A stretch of DNA of 48,209 nucleotides from Bermanella sp034110565 (GTDB lineage Bacteria > Pseudomonadota > Gammaproteobacteria > Pseudomonadales > Oceanobacteraceae). Position 1 is the first letter of the stretch. Every line of letters starts with the position of its first letter. This document shows, piece by piece, positions 1-8,909 of the stretch. Where the stretch lies: assembly GCA_034110565.1 (NCBI GenBank), contig JAWUYY010000076.1, positions 1-48,209 of the forward strand. The letters run 5' to 3'. A program made the position numbers and the translations under genes. The notes under the pieces were generated by a model, which was given only the letters and a program-made list of their open reading frames with translations, made no database searches and was not told where the DNA came from.

Positions 1-170
1 AACGCAATAAATTCGGCAAAGATTTCAGGTGTCATGTGCTGATAGGCTTTCATGATATTAATGTAATCAACATCAGTGCCATCGTAGCTTTTGCTTTCTA
101 AGAAAAAGCGCATGCTTTCTTCGGTAAAGTCACCGCCAAATACTTTTTCTTTATCTTTCTTCAATGACAT
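1..170 (-). CDS. PA4642-family conserved protein, 5' part only
   Basis: The first 56 codons of a minus-strand gene that runs off the left edge of the window. The protein begins MSLKKDKEKVFGGDFTEES and continues with an acidic, helical-looking stretch containing YDGTDVDYINIMKAYQHM. This resembles the small uncharacterised proteins known as the PA4642 family in Pseudomonas; that name is from memory of the family pattern, and no function is known. An AGGA ribosome-binding site lies 7-8 nt before the ATG. It sits immediately downstream of trmB on the same strand, so it may be co-transcribed with it. Confidence 0.7.
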   Translation of the reverse strand, partial: MSLKKDKEKVFGGDFTEESMRFFLESKSYDGTDVDYINIMKAYQHMTPEIFAEFIA

Positions 171-215
171 TTGATATTCCTACTTAAATTAAATTTTTAT
201 ATATCCAGCAATGTT

Positions 216-971
216 TTATTCAGTACGGGTGTAAATCAAATCCCATACGCCATGGCCTAGTTTCTCACCACGGTTTTCAAATTTAGTTAATGGGCGAAAA
301 CCTGGGCGCGGGAAGTATTTACCTTTGCCAGCGGCGTTTTCATAGCCTTCGGCAATCTCCATCACTTCTAACATGTGCTCAGCATAGGGCTCCCAATCGG
401 TAGCCATATGAAAGGTGCCGCCGACTTTTAGTTTTTTACGAATATCTTGTGCAAATTTTGACTGTACAATGCGACGCTTGTTATGACGTTTTTTATGCCA
501 AGGATCAGGGAAGTACAATTGCATGGTTTGTAAAGAGCCATCAGAAATACATTGCTCCAACACCTCAATGGCATCACATTCGAAAACCCTTAGATTTTCA
601 ACACCAAAGTCTTCTGCATCGCGCAATAGTTTTGCCACACCTGGGGTATGCACTTCAATACCAATGTAATTCAAATTTGGGTTAGCTTGGCACATTTCCA
701 CTAGACTTTTGCCCATACCAAAGCCGATTTCTAAAACGACTGGGTTGTCGTTACCAAATATGGCGGCGTAATCCAACATACCCATATCTAGGCTTAAGCC
801 TTTTTCTGACATGTGGTGCGCGTAGGTTTCACGCTGTAGCTCTGTCATGCGCCCTGCGCGTACTACAAAGCTCTTAATACGCTTAGCAAAGGCGACGTCT
901 TTCGGCGCGCCATGTTGATCTTTTTCGATCTCGTTTGATGTTTGTGTATCAGGTGTGTGCTTGTCTGTCAT
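216..971 (-). CDS. trmB: tRNA (guanine-N7-)-methyltransferase TrmB
   Basis: Makes m7G46 in the variable loop of tRNAs using S-adenosylmethionine. The class I methyltransferase SAM-binding motif VLEIGFGMGKS is followed by the family's tRNA-binding signature YFPDPWHKKRHNKRR; both are intact. The ATG of MTDKHTPDTQTS is chosen. The frame stays open 18 codons further upstream to a TTG inside the preceding DUF423 gene, but those residues are not family-like. With the ATG start the protein is 251 residues, the usual length, with a low-complexity polar N-terminus of about 30 residues. It starts 8 nt after the stop of the DUF423 gene, so the two probably form an operon. Confidence 0.95.
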   Translation of the reverse strand: MTDKHTPDTQTSNEIEKDQHGAPKDVAFAKRIKSFVVRAGRMTELQRETYAHHMSEKGLSLDMGMLDYAAIFGNDNPVVLEIGFGMGKSLVEMCQANPNLNYIGIEVHTPGVAKLLRDAEDFGVENLRVFECDAIEVLEQCISDGSLQTMQLYFPDPWHKKRHNKRRIVQSKFAQDIRKKLKVGGTFHMATDWEPYAEHMLEVMEIAEGYENAAGKGKYFPRPGFRPLTKFENRGEKLGHGVWDLIYTRTE

Positions 972-978
972 AGCGCTC

Positions 979-1374
979 TCATTCAGGCTGTTTGATTGCT
1001 GCAACCAGCAAACACAGCCAGCCAACTAACAGGGCCAACCCTCCTATTGGAGTGATCATGCCCAAGGCCTTAATCTGGGTGGCCGCCATTATATATAAAC
1101 TGCCACTAAACAGTAGGATGCCGAGCAGAAAACTCGCTGCTGCCCATTTTAAAGCATGCCATTGTGGCCATTGTTTAAGGGCAAAGCCTAGAATCACCAA
1201 AATACCACCGTGTAGCATCTGGTATTTCACCCCCGTATCCACCCACATCAAGGCGTAGGTTGGTAGCATGTTTTTTAACGCATGAGCGGCAAATGCGCCA
1301 ATGGCGACACTACAAAAACCAATCAAAGCGGAGAGAATGAGTATGTTTCTTGAGCTTAATAGAGAGTTCATCAT
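979..1374 (-). CDS. DUF423 family small membrane protein (YgdD-like)
   Basis: A protein of about 131 residues with four predicted hydrophobic segments. It has the family hallmark GAFAAHALKN near the end of the first helix (residues about 25-35), which identifies DUF423 (E. coli YgdD, B. subtilis YwdK). The function is unknown; it is an inner-membrane protein. The double-ATG start MMNSLLSSRN is chosen because the upstream extension begins at TTG and adds non-conserved residues. No strong Shine-Dalgarno sequence is visible, so the start could be off by one Met. It lies directly upstream of trmB and downstream of the terminator that ends rpoH. Confidence 0.85.
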   Translation of the reverse strand: MMNSLLSSRNILILSALIGFCSVAIGAFAAHALKNMLPTYALMWVDTGVKYQMLHGGILVILGFALKQWPQWHALKWAAASFLLGILLFSGSLYIMAATQIKALGMITPIGGLALLVGWLCLLVAAIKQPE

Positions 1375-1429
1375 AGGTATATTTATCAGTTGATTGAACG
1401 AAGGCAAGAGACCATAAAGGCTAAAAACA

Positions 1430-1457
1430 AAAAAGGCCCGACTAAGCGGGCCTTTTT
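1430..1457. terminator. bidirectional rho-independent terminator after rpoH
   Basis: Perfect 11-bp inverted repeat AAAAAGGCCCG / CGGGCCTTTTT around a 6-nt loop. The T tract lies on both strands. It sits between the stop of rpoH (minus strand) and the start of the DUF423 gene and should end rpoH transcription. Confidence 0.9.
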
Positions 1458-1469
1458 GGAGCAGGATAA

Positions 1470-2336
1470 TTAAGCGTTTTGCTGAATTAAACCTTTCACT
1501 TTATTCATGGCGTTTTTCTCTAGCTGGCGAATTCGTTCAGCTGATACACCATATTCTGCGGCTAGTTCATGGAGTGTAGACTTCTCGTCATGAAGCCAGC
1601 GGCGCATGAGAATATCCTTACTACGATCATCTAATTCAAGCATGGCTTCTTGCAAACGGGCCGTGCTGTCTTGTTCGTAATCTGCATTCTCAACCGCAAC
1701 AGCTGGGTCAAAACTGCTGTCCTCAATATAATTAACTGGGGCTTGGTAAGCCGTGTCATCATCGTCAGCCACTGGGCTATCAAAAGCGGTGTCATGGGAG
1801 GTTAAGCGACCTTCCATTTCTTTCACTTCTCTCAAGGATACACCCAAATCGTCTGCAATAGTTTGCGCTTCAGATTCGTTCAACCAACCCATTTTCTTTT
1901 TGGCGCTACGTAGATTAAAGAACAACTTACGTTGTGCTTTTGTTGTTGCTACTTTAACGATACGCCAATTTTTTAGAATAAATTCGTGGATTTCCGCTTT
2001 GATCCAGTGAACTGCGAAGCTCACAAGGCGCACGCCTACTTCTGGATTGAAACGTTTTACCGCCTTCATTAAGCCCACATTGCCTTCTTGGATAAGGTCA
2101 GACTGGTTTAAGCCGTAACCGCTGTAGCTTTTAGCAATATGCACAACAAAGCGCAGGTGTGAGACAACCAAGTGACGCGCTGCTTCTAGGTCATCTTCGT
2201 AATATAAGCGTTCCGCTAATTCTTTCTCTTCATCAGCGGTCAACACAGCAATGCTGCCAATCGCATTCAGGTAGCCATTTAGGTCACGACCTGGAGTAAG
2301 ACTAGCGATGTTTTGGGCCATCAGGCTTGTGTTCAT
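1470..2336 (-). CDS. rpoH: RNA polymerase heat-shock sigma factor RpoH (sigma-32)
   Basis: Directs RNA polymerase to heat-shock promoters. It is 288 residues, the normal size. Region 2 (YAxSF-like core around residues 75-130: HLRFVVHIAKSYSGYGLNQ, DLIQEGNVGLMKAVKRF) is followed by the RpoH box QRKLFFNLR, which sets sigma-32 apart from other group 3 sigmas. Region 4 has a helix-turn-helix ending SAERIRQLEKNAMNKVKG. An AGGAG ribosome-binding site lies 13 nt before the ATG. It is the last gene of the conserved ftsY-ftsE-ftsX-rpoH series but has its own promoter in the ftsX-rpoH gap. The 5' leader could fold as a thermosensor as in E. coli; I did not resolve such a fold. Confidence 0.97.
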   Translation of the reverse strand: MNTSLMAQNIASLTPGRDLNGYLNAIGSIAVLTADEEKELAERLYYEDDLEAARHLVVSHLRFVVHIAKSYSGYGLNQSDLIQEGNVGLMKAVKRFNPEVGVRLVSFAVHWIKAEIHEFILKNWRIVKVATTKAQRKLFFNLRSAKKKMGWLNESEAQTIADDLGVSLREVKEMEGRLTSHDTAFDSPVADDDDTAYQAPVNYIEDSSFDPAVAVENADYEQDSTARLQEAMLELDDRSKDILMRRWLHDEKSTLHELAAEYGVSAERIRQLEKNAMNKVKGLIQQNA

Positions 2337-2387
2337 TGTAAGACTGCTCTCCTATTCATTTAGCTCTCAGCACATTTAACTCAATGC

Positions 2388-2416
2388 AGTGTAGCATTGG
2401 TATTTTGGAGCGCCAA
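2388..2416 (-). promoter_or_regulatory. sigma-70-type promoter of rpoH
   Basis: On the minus strand, TTGGCG (-35) and TACACT (-10) are separated by exactly 17 bp, with a TGC extended -10 directly before the hexamer. It lies about 50 bp before the rpoH ATG, in the 158-bp ftsX-rpoH gap. Sequence inference only. Confidence 0.6.
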
Positions 2417-2494
2417 GGACTTAGATAGTTCCATTTACTTATATATTAGCAACTCAGTGTTGCTGATTAAGACGATTTTAGCTAGTACTGGCAA

Positions 2495-3466
2495 TTAAGG
2501 CTCAATACTACTCAAGTGCCGCGAAACCGCCAGCCAAGCTCCCAGCCAGCCTAGTATTACGCCGTCAAAGATAAGCAGCATACTATCTACAAACCCTAAT
2601 CCCTGCAGGGCAAATTCACTGCCGTAAAGGCTGATTAATTCTTCTACTGGCCCAGACAACCAAAAAAGTCCGATACTTAGTAATATCCAAGCGATTAAGC
2701 CTCCACCCAGACCAAACCACAAACCAGTGTATAAGAATGGACGACGTACAAAGGCATCTGTGCCGCCCACCAGCTTGACGACTCGAATTTCATCGCGGCG
2801 ACTCTCAATGGACAGACGAATGGTATTACCAATAATCAGTAGCACCGCTAATCCTAATAATGCGGCTAATGCCCAAACCAAACGTTGACCTAGCTCCATA
2901 AATTGATACAAACGCTTCACCCACATTAAATCCAATTGTACTGAATCCACATTGCGCTGCTGTTGAAGCTTTTGCTGTAACTGCTCTAAAGTATTTTCAT
3001 CTTGATTCGACAATCTAGGGATGACACTGATAACGCCAGGCAACGGGTTATCCCCTAACCCAAAAATCACATCACTTAGACCCGTGCTTGCGCTGAATTC
3101 TTTTAAGGCTTGATCAGGATTGATATAAACAGCACTACTAACCTGCGGCCAGCTCGCAATTTCTTGGGTCATATCGTTGGCAAATCGCTCTAATACACCC
3201 TTTTTAAGGTACACGCTGATTTGACTGGTTTGATCCCAGTTTCGGCTCAGTTGCTTCACATTTTCCAGTGAGACATACAAAGTCATAGGCAAAGACAAAG
3301 CGATAGCGAGTACTAACCAAGTCATTAAACTCGAGCCTGGGGCCGCTAGTAAGCGCTTCAGGCTATCAACGGCCATAAGTTTATGATGCTGAATATAAGC
3401 AGAGCTTTGGCTTTTAATGGTGACACGGCTCTGCTGATTACTGACCTTAGGTGACGGTTTAGCCAC
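2495..3466 (-). CDS. ftsX: cell-division ABC-type membrane subunit FtsX
   Basis: Membrane half of the FtsEX complex, which couples ATP hydrolysis to activation of periplasmic murein hydrolases at the septum. One transmembrane segment near residue 50-70 (LLAAPGSSLMTWLVLAIALS) is followed by a large periplasmic domain (SQISVYLKKG, AVYINPDQALKEF). Three C-terminal membrane helices follow, with the cytoplasmic motif ESRRDEIRVVKLVGGTD typical of the FtsX/MacB permease family. The start chosen is a GTG 5 nt after a GGGAGG Shine-Dalgarno sequence, overlapping the end of ftsE by 8 nt (323 residues). The frame is open 15 codons further, but that would overlap ftsE by 53 nt. Translational coupling to ftsE is likely. 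Confidence 0.93.
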   Translation of the reverse strand: MAKPSPKVSNQQSRVTIKSQSSAYIQHHKLMAVDSLKRLLAAPGSSLMTWLVLAIALSLPMTLYVSLENVKQLSRNWDQTSQISVYLKKGVLERFANDMTQEIASWPQVSSAVYINPDQALKEFSASTGLSDVIFGLGDNPLPGVISVIPRLSNQDENTLEQLQQKLQQQRNVDSVQLDLMWVKRLYQFMELGQRLVWALAALLGLAVLLIIGNTIRLSIESRRDEIRVVKLVGGTDAFVRRPFLYTGLWFGLGGGLIAWILLSIGLFWLSGPVEELISLYGSEFALQGLGFVDSMLLIFDGVILGWLGAWLAVSRHLSSIEP

Positions 3467-4151
3467 GTTCACCTCCCGTATTGGCAGCACGCTCGCCGGC
3501 ATAACGCCCATTATTCAAGCCAATCACGCGATTCCCCATACGGTTAATTAGGGGTAAATCATGGCTTGCCACTAAAACCGAAACACCTACCGCATTAAAC
3601 TGCTCGAACAAACTCATGATTTCGCCCGATAATTTGGGGTCAAGGTTACCGGTTGGCTCATCGGCCAGAATCAAGCTGGGCTTGTTCACTACCGCGCGAG
3701 CAATACCCACACGCTGTTGTTCACCACCACTGAGTTCAATAGGGTTTTGTTTTTCTTTGCTTAATAAGCCGACTTTATCCAGCGCAGCTCGTACGCGGCG
3801 CTCAAGATCACGACTGGTATAACCACTAATGCGCAATGGCAGGGCGACGTTTTCGAATACACTGCGATCAAATAACAATTGATGGTTTTGAAACACCACG
3901 CCTACACGACGACGGTGATAAGGGATTTGACTATTAGAGACGCGGGCAAGGTTAACGCCATCCACCAGTACTTCGCCCTTGCTGGCTTTTTCCATCAACA
4001 TGATGAGCTTTAGTAAGGTGGACTTACCCGCACCAGAATGGCCGGTTAAAAAAGCCATTTCCCCTTGGGCAAGCTCAAAGCTTAAATCCGAAAGGGCGTG
4101 ATGACCACCGGGATAACTTTTACTGACTCGATCAAAGAGAACGTGTGCCAC
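3459..4151 (-). CDS. ftsE: cell-division ATP-binding protein FtsE
   Basis: ATPase of the FtsEX divisome complex. All ABC signatures are present in order: Walker A GHSGAGKST (about residues 37-45), Q-loop VVFQNHQLL, signature LSGGEQQR, Walker B LILADEPTGNLD and H-loop ASHD. At 230 residues it is slightly longer than E. coli FtsE (222). The start is GTG (MAHVLFDRVSKSYPGG) with AGGA 7-8 nt upstream. It lies 43 bp after ftsY and overlaps ftsX, the standard ftsYEX operon. Confidence 0.96.
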   Translation of the reverse strand: MAHVLFDRVSKSYPGGHHALSDLSFELAQGEMAFLTGHSGAGKSTLLKLIMLMEKASKGEVLVDGVNLARVSNSQIPYHRRRVGVVFQNHQLLFDRSVFENVALPLRISGYTSRDLERRVRAALDKVGLLSKEKQNPIELSGGEQQRVGIARAVVNKPSLILADEPTGNLDPKLSGEIMSLFEQFNAVGVSVLVASHDLPLINRMGNRVIGLNNGRYAGERAANTGGERG

Positions 4152-4194
4152 AAAACATCCTGCTGTTTATTTTTGTATGTGTTGCCTTACTCAG

Positions 4195-5295
4195 TTAATC
4201 GTCAGCAAATAAGGCGTTGATAAATTGCTCACGATCAAATGGACGTAAATCATCTATCTGCTCACCCACGCCGATAAAGCGCACAGGCAAGGCTAATTCT
4301 TTCGCAATCGCGAAGATCACACCACCTTTAGCGGTGCCATCTAACTTGCTTAAACTAATACTGTTCACGCCGACGGCTTGTTGAAACAGTTTAGCTTGGC
4401 TTAATGCATTTTGGCCGGTGCCCGCATCAAGTACCAGCATCACTTCATGGGGAGCGTTTTCATCAATTTTTTTCATGACACGCACCACTTTTTCAAGCTC
4501 TTGCATAAGGTGTGCTTTGTTTTGTAAACGCCCAGCGGTATCGGCAATTAACACATCAATACCCTTGGCTTTTGCGCTTTGCACCGCATCAAAAATAACC
4601 GAGGCGCTATCTGCACCTGTATGTTGCGCCACCACTGGTACATTATTGCGCTCGCCCCACGCTTGCAGCTGTTCAACCGCGGCGGCACGGAAGGTATCAC
4701 CAGCGGCCAGCATCACGGACTTTCCTTCAGCTTGAAAACGTTTTGCCATCTTGCCTATGGTGGTGGTTTTGCCCACACCATTTACACCCACCATTAAAAT
4801 CACAAATGGCGCATCAGACTTAGGGATTTCAAGAGGGGCATGACATGGCTCAAGCAGTTGTGTCAGGCTTTCTTTTAGAGCTTCGTATAGGGCCCCTGAA
4901 TCTTTTAACTCTTTACGTGACGCACGGGCTGTTAAATCACTGATTATCTCTTGCGTCGCCGAAACACCAATGTCTGCCATCAGTAATTGCGTTTCGATTT
5001 CTTCTAATAAATCGTCATCAATCTCTTTTTTACCCAGTAGCAAATCACCCAAGCCATCAGCAAGACCTGAGCGGGTACGTGATAAGCCCGCTTTGATGCG
5101 CGCAAAAATACTGGCCTTGCTGGTTTCAACTTCAACTAACGGTGCAACAACTGGTTTTTCATCCTGTTGAGCTTGACCATGAGAGTCGATTGATTCAGGG
5201 TTGGATTCAGTGGATTGACCTTGCTCGATTACTTGATCCGCAGGTTCTGTGGCGGCGTTTTGCGCCTTATTTTTAGATTTTCCCCAGCCAAACAT
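4195..5295 (-). CDS. ftsY: signal recognition particle receptor FtsY
   Basis: GTPase that docks the SRP-ribosome complex at the membrane. It is 366 residues. An acidic, Gln/Glu-rich A region (1-60) gives membrane association. The helical N domain (about 65-155) precedes the G domain, with P-loop GVNGVGKTTT at 170-179, DTFRAAAVEQL, DTAGR and SKLDGTAKGG. The A region is shorter than in E. coli FtsY (497 residues), as in Pseudomonas. It is the first gene of the minus-strand ftsYEX cluster and is divergent from the M16-like gene. Confidence 0.97.
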   Translation of the reverse strand: MFGWGKSKNKAQNAATEPADQVIEQGQSTESNPESIDSHGQAQQDEKPVVAPLVEVETSKASIFARIKAGLSRTRSGLADGLGDLLLGKKEIDDDLLEEIETQLLMADIGVSATQEIISDLTARASRKELKDSGALYEALKESLTQLLEPCHAPLEIPKSDAPFVILMVGVNGVGKTTTIGKMAKRFQAEGKSVMLAAGDTFRAAAVEQLQAWGERNNVPVVAQHTGADSASVIFDAVQSAKAKGIDVLIADTAGRLQNKAHLMQELEKVVRVMKKIDENAPHEVMLVLDAGTGQNALSQAKLFQQAVGVNSISLSKLDGTAKGGVIFAIAKELALPVRFIGVGEQIDDLRPFDREQFINALFADD

Positions 5296-5406
5296 GGGCC
5301 TTGTTCCACCTAGTGCAATAAAAGAGCTATCCTAACATTAGTCGCCTTTAAATACCGCTATGAGTTCAGCCTGCCACCATAAAAACTAGGCTTCTAAGGA
5401 CGAAAT

Positions 5407-6567
5407 ATGCCCACCGACCATCAACTCACATTCAGCCGCACCAGTTTGAACATTCTGATTTTAGTTTGCGTGGTGTTGATTCTCATTTTTGGGCAAAGTA
5501 GCCGAGATGATGCCAGTATCGATACTCCCCCTGTTCCTAAGCTCGACATAAGTATTTGGCAAACGGACAGCGGTGCCACAGTATGGTTTAGCCCAAAACT
5601 CGACGATCACATTTACATTCAGTTGCATTATCTTGCGGGCTTTAGCTTTAACCACAAACCATTTGGGTCAGGCACCAGTCAATTATTGGCCAGCTTGTTA
5701 AACCATCAAGCACGTCAAATGAAGCTGCCAACACACGTGGCCATTACCCCTGACTTCATTGAAGTCAGTATCAAACTCAGCACAGATCCCCTTGTCATGA
5801 ACGAGCAAATCAAAGGGTTAAGCGCACTCCTGTATCGACCTAAATTAGCTGCAGATGCATTAAATCAAGCCAAGAAGGTTTTACCCAATCATCTTGATGA
5901 GCTGTGGCAGCAAGCTTATTTAGGTCATGCTTATGAAGGCCCGAAGCACGGCACACCTGATAGCATGAGCAGCATCCATCGCGCGCAAGTGCAGAAATTC
6001 CAGCAAGGTTTTTTACACCCCACCCGCGTATTCGCCAGCATCACGGGCAGCATTAGTGAAAAAGCCGCGCAAGTGATCATGGAATCGTTACTGCCAATAA
6101 GTCTATACCCTGCCAACACCAAACGAAGCCATGTACCACAGCACAGCGCAGCCTATCAGCAAGCTAATGTAGGGTTGGTTGTTATGCCTGGCAGTTATGA
6201 GCAGGCTGCTCAATTAGCCAACCAAATGATGATGTTGAATGTGCTTAAGTTGATCCAACCCACTCAAATACAGCTGATCACAGGAAACACTAATAACACG
6301 CTATTGATCGAACAGTGGCCCAGTTTACTTAGCAGCATAGACACAGATCTAGATTCCGATATCATGCGCCAAGCAAAACGTCAGAGCATCATAGACAGCA
6401 TAGAGCGTACTCAAACCGCACTGGCCTTAAGTGAGTTTTTGGTGTGGTTAAATCGTTATCACCTGCCCAGCAGTTTTTTGAACAAGCAATTTTCTATCAT
6501 TGAAAATTGGCAAGACAAAGACTGGCAGAGCGTAAAAAAACAGTGGTTACAATCACCACCGAATTAG
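5407..6567 (+). CDS. M16-like (insulinase family) protein, probably non-catalytic
   Basis: A 386-residue protein with an N-terminal membrane anchor (residues 15-32, LNILILVCVVLILIFGQ). An M16-type fold is suggested by ISIWQTDSGATVWFSPKL, the helix following SQLLASLLNHQ, and the inter-lobe region KHGTPDSMSSIHRAQVQKFQ, which matches the G-TP-S-…-Q-F-… pattern of M16 peptidases. The zinc motif HxxEH is absent where it should lie (about residues 70-90). In Pseudomonas two M16 proteins lie between ftsY and rsmD; here a single one remains. A Shine-Dalgarno AAGGA precedes the ATG. It is likely a periplasmic chaperone-like or scaffolding relic; the function is unknown. Confidence 0.75.
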   Translation: MPTDHQLTFSRTSLNILILVCVVLILIFGQSSRDDASIDTPPVPKLDISIWQTDSGATVWFSPKLDDHIYIQLHYLAGFSFNHKPFGSGTSQLLASLLNHQARQMKLPTHVAITPDFIEVSIKLSTDPLVMNEQIKGLSALLYRPKLAADALNQAKKVLPNHLDELWQQAYLGHAYEGPKHGTPDSMSSIHRAQVQKFQQGFLHPTRVFASITGSISEKAAQVIMESLLPISLYPANTKRSHVPQHSAAYQQANVGLVVMPGSYEQAAQLANQMMMLNVLKLIQPTQIQLITGNTNNTLLIEQWPSLLSSIDTDLDSDIMRQAKRQSIIDSIERTQTALALSEFLVWLNRYHLPSSFLNKQFSIIENWQDKDWQSVKKQWLQSPPN

Positions 6568-6586
6568 TATTTGTCACAGGTATTCC

Positions 6587-7159
6587 ATGGCTAAGCACAC
6601 AGGTAATCGTTTACGTATCATCGGCGGACAATGGCGCTCACGCCAACTGCCCTTTCCTGATGTTGAAGGCTTGCGTCCCTCTACCGATCGTATACGCGAA
6701 ACCGTATTCAATTGGCTACAACCGTACCTACCCGGCGCGCAAGTACTGGACGTATTCGCAGGCTCTGGCGCACTTGGGTTTGAGGCATTATCAAGAGAAG
6801 CCGGATTCGTTAACTTATTAGAAAGAAGCCAAAAGGCCGCTAAACAACTGCAAGAAAATGCCAAAACCCTAAATGCAACTAACTACAATGTACACATGGG
6901 TGATTCATTACAAATCCTCACAACCTTACAAACGCCATATGATATTATTTTTCTCGACCCACCGTTTGGTAAAGGCCTGCTCCCCAAGTGTATTGAGCTG
7001 ATTGATCAGCATAACTTGATCAAAACAGATGGCTGGGTGTATATCGAAAGCGAACAAAATCTTGAAGACCTAAACATACCCAAGCACTGGCGCCTTCATC
7101 GTGAGAAAAAAGTAGGACAGGTTAAGTTGCGTTTATTTGAAGCGATGAAACATTCATAA
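6587..7159 (+). CDS. rsmD: 16S rRNA (guanine966-N2)-methyltransferase RsmD
   Basis: Methylates G966 of 16S rRNA during 30S assembly. The N-terminal RIIGGQWRSRQLPFP and RPSTDRIRETVFNWL stretches are the family signature. The SAM motif is VLDVFAGSGALGFEALSR (about residues 53-70), and the catalytic N6/N2-type motif DPPF is at about 125. It is 190 residues, the expected size. It begins 19 bp after the M16-like gene, so the two are co-transcribed, and is followed immediately by a strong terminator. Confidence 0.95.
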   Translation: MAKHTGNRLRIIGGQWRSRQLPFPDVEGLRPSTDRIRETVFNWLQPYLPGAQVLDVFAGSGALGFEALSREAGFVNLLERSQKAAKQLQENAKTLNATNYNVHMGDSLQILTTLQTPYDIIFLDPPFGKGLLPKCIELIDQHNLIKTDGWVYIESEQNLEDLNIPKHWRLHREKKVGQVKLRLFEAMKHS

Positions 7160-7164
7160 AAACT

Positions 7165-7191
7165 AAAAAGCCTGCAACGCAGGCTTTTTTT
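7165..7191. terminator. rho-independent terminator after rsmD
   Basis: AAAAAGCCTGC / GCAGGCTTTTTTT around a 3-nt loop, 6 nt after the rsmD stop. A-rich on the 5' side and T-rich on the 3' side, so it could work in both directions. Confidence 0.9.
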
Positions 7192-7398
7192 ACGCCGATC
7201 TTTCGAGCCCAAGCTACCCATCAAATTGACAACCGCCCTTCAGGCTGTATTTACCTAAGCTATTAGTACCAACCCATCGCAGCGGCATTATTTTTTTTCT
7301 TATTTAGTATCTAGAATCTGCACAAGCCTATCCGTCTTGGCTGTATTAGCTGTTCGAATATTCAATCAATGAATTACATATAATAATGAGAGTAAGTG

Positions 7399-8877
7399 AT
7401 GAAAAAAATTTCCGCACTAATCTTGCTGACCTGCCTAGCCGCGTGCTCGCAGGATAAAGCGCAAGCGCCCGTAACAAATTACCAACCCCTTCCATCTGGC
7501 TATGGATACATGGAAAACTTAAGTGCATTACAACAAGCCACCGACATGGGTGACAAAGCCATTATCCGCGACCATGCTTGGAAAATGTGGGCCGCCATCA
7601 TGCAACCTGATACCAATACTGGCTGGCCCATTTGGTATAGTTGGCAAAATACGACAGCAGCATTTAAGGCTGACCCCTCTAACCTCACCTCAAAACCTGC
7701 CGCGCCATTTGTACCTAAAACCATGCGACACATGAACGCAGCTAATGTACCCAACATCAATACCAACGCGCCCATCTATTGCGTACCCAATGAAGTACAA
7801 GTGCTTTATCCCGATGCCGTATCACTGGACTCAGACAAACAGCCTGTTATTGGAGATGGTCAGCATTTTCAAAACAATGGTGACATCATGATTGCTACCG
7901 AATCACTGAGTAAAGAAGCGTTTAACAGCATTCGAAACGACAAACTGTTTCTTCAGTCCACCTTAGATGAGGCATTCGCGAAGAAAAAAGATATCGAAAT
8001 CAGTCAGCGCTCTATCGTCACCAAACACATGTACTGGCCAGTAAAAGCCAATGGACTCACCGCGATTCCTGTTTGGAAAAATCAAATTAAACCGAATAAT
8101 CCAAGTTACGCGGGTTATGAAATTTGGAATGACCTTGTAGCCATTGACCCAAGTGGTAAAAAAGTTGGTACACAGGCTGAAGTCGAATTTTTATATGGCG
8201 TGCGTCAGCATCAAGATAATTGGAATTGTCCTGCAGGACCTATTGCCAAAGATAAAAGCCCTGCGATGATGCCAAGCGTTAAACAAACCACAACCGTATA
8301 TGACATTAATGACTTTTATTTTCACAAGGTCACTCAAGCAGACTGGGATACATTTAATAGCGAAGACAAAGCCATAATTACATCCGCAAGCTATTGGGCC
8401 AATAACCAATCCTTCAACGTAGGTGATTATCTAGTCACCGTTGCTATGCATGTGAACACAAAAGAAATACCAAGCTGGACTCTGCAAAGTGTTTGGTGGG
8501 CGGATGACGAAGAGATTAATAATAGTAAAAATGCGTACGGGGAAAACCGCCCTGTACTGCCCCACGCACAAGGCCCTTGGCAGCATTATTTATTAACGGA
8601 CTCTTATGCGGTACCACCTAACGATAAAGGTAAAATGGACATTGCAGTCAACCCATATATTGAAGGTGTGATTCACCCTATTGCGACCAGCTGTCGTAAC
8701 TGTCATGTTCGTGCGGGCTGGCCAACTTCACCAGACCACCGCGCAGGTACTGCCAGTTATCAAAATCCAGACTGCCCTGAACTACTGTCGTACTTAACTC
8801 CTGAAACACAATGTATAAAAGACTTAAGCCGTACGGATTATTTATGGATTATCCCAGATCGTGCGATTGATCATTAA
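7399..8877 (+). CDS. exported lipoprotein with a single c-type haem motif (CRNCH)
   Basis: A 492-residue protein. A signal peptide with lipobox LAAC (Cys at about 16) predicts a lipid anchor. The body is rich in Trp and Pro (WPIWYSWQNT, WTLQSVWWADDEE) and has no domain I can name. Near the C-terminus (about residue 430) the sequence TSCRNCHVRAGWP gives a CxxCH haem-attachment motif, so it is probably a periplasmic or outer-membrane cytochrome-like protein. Four further Cys could form disulfides. The ATG is chosen over a GTG one codon upstream; GAGAG lies about 8 nt before it. It stands alone between a terminator and a convergent small gene. The redox role is inference. Confidence 0.85.
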   Translation: MKKISALILLTCLAACSQDKAQAPVTNYQPLPSGYGYMENLSALQQATDMGDKAIIRDHAWKMWAAIMQPDTNTGWPIWYSWQNTTAAFKADPSNLTSKPAAPFVPKTMRHMNAANVPNINTNAPIYCVPNEVQVLYPDAVSLDSDKQPVIGDGQHFQNNGDIMIATESLSKEAFNSIRNDKLFLQSTLDEAFAKKKDIEISQRSIVTKHMYWPVKANGLTAIPVWKNQIKPNNPSYAGYEIWNDLVAIDPSGKKVGTQAEVEFLYGVRQHQDNWNCPAGPIAKDKSPAMMPSVKQTTTVYDINDFYFHKVTQADWDTFNSEDKAIITSASYWANNQSFNVGDYLVTVAMHVNTKEIPSWTLQSVWWADDEEINNSKNAYGENRPVLPHAQGPWQHYLLTDSYAVPPNDKGKMDIAVNPYIEGVIHPIATSCRNCHVRAGWPTSPDHRAGTASYQNPDCPELLSYLTPETQCIKDLSRTDYLWIIPDRAIDH

Positions 8878-8909
8878 TACATAATAAAGAGCGATCCTGG
8901 TCGCACTGA

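Noticed and set aside
449..685. Plus-strand frame inside trmB
   Set aside because: It lies wholly in a well-supported gene on the other strand and shows no domain.
972..1025. TTG start extending TrmB by 18 residues
   Set aside because: It would overlap the DUF423 gene and adds residues unlike the family; an ATG is at 971.
7192..7398. Perfect TATAAT at 7379-7384 as promoter of the haem lipoprotein
   Set aside because: No acceptable -35 at 16-18 bp, and a start there would leave almost no leader for the ribosome-binding site. Left unannotated.
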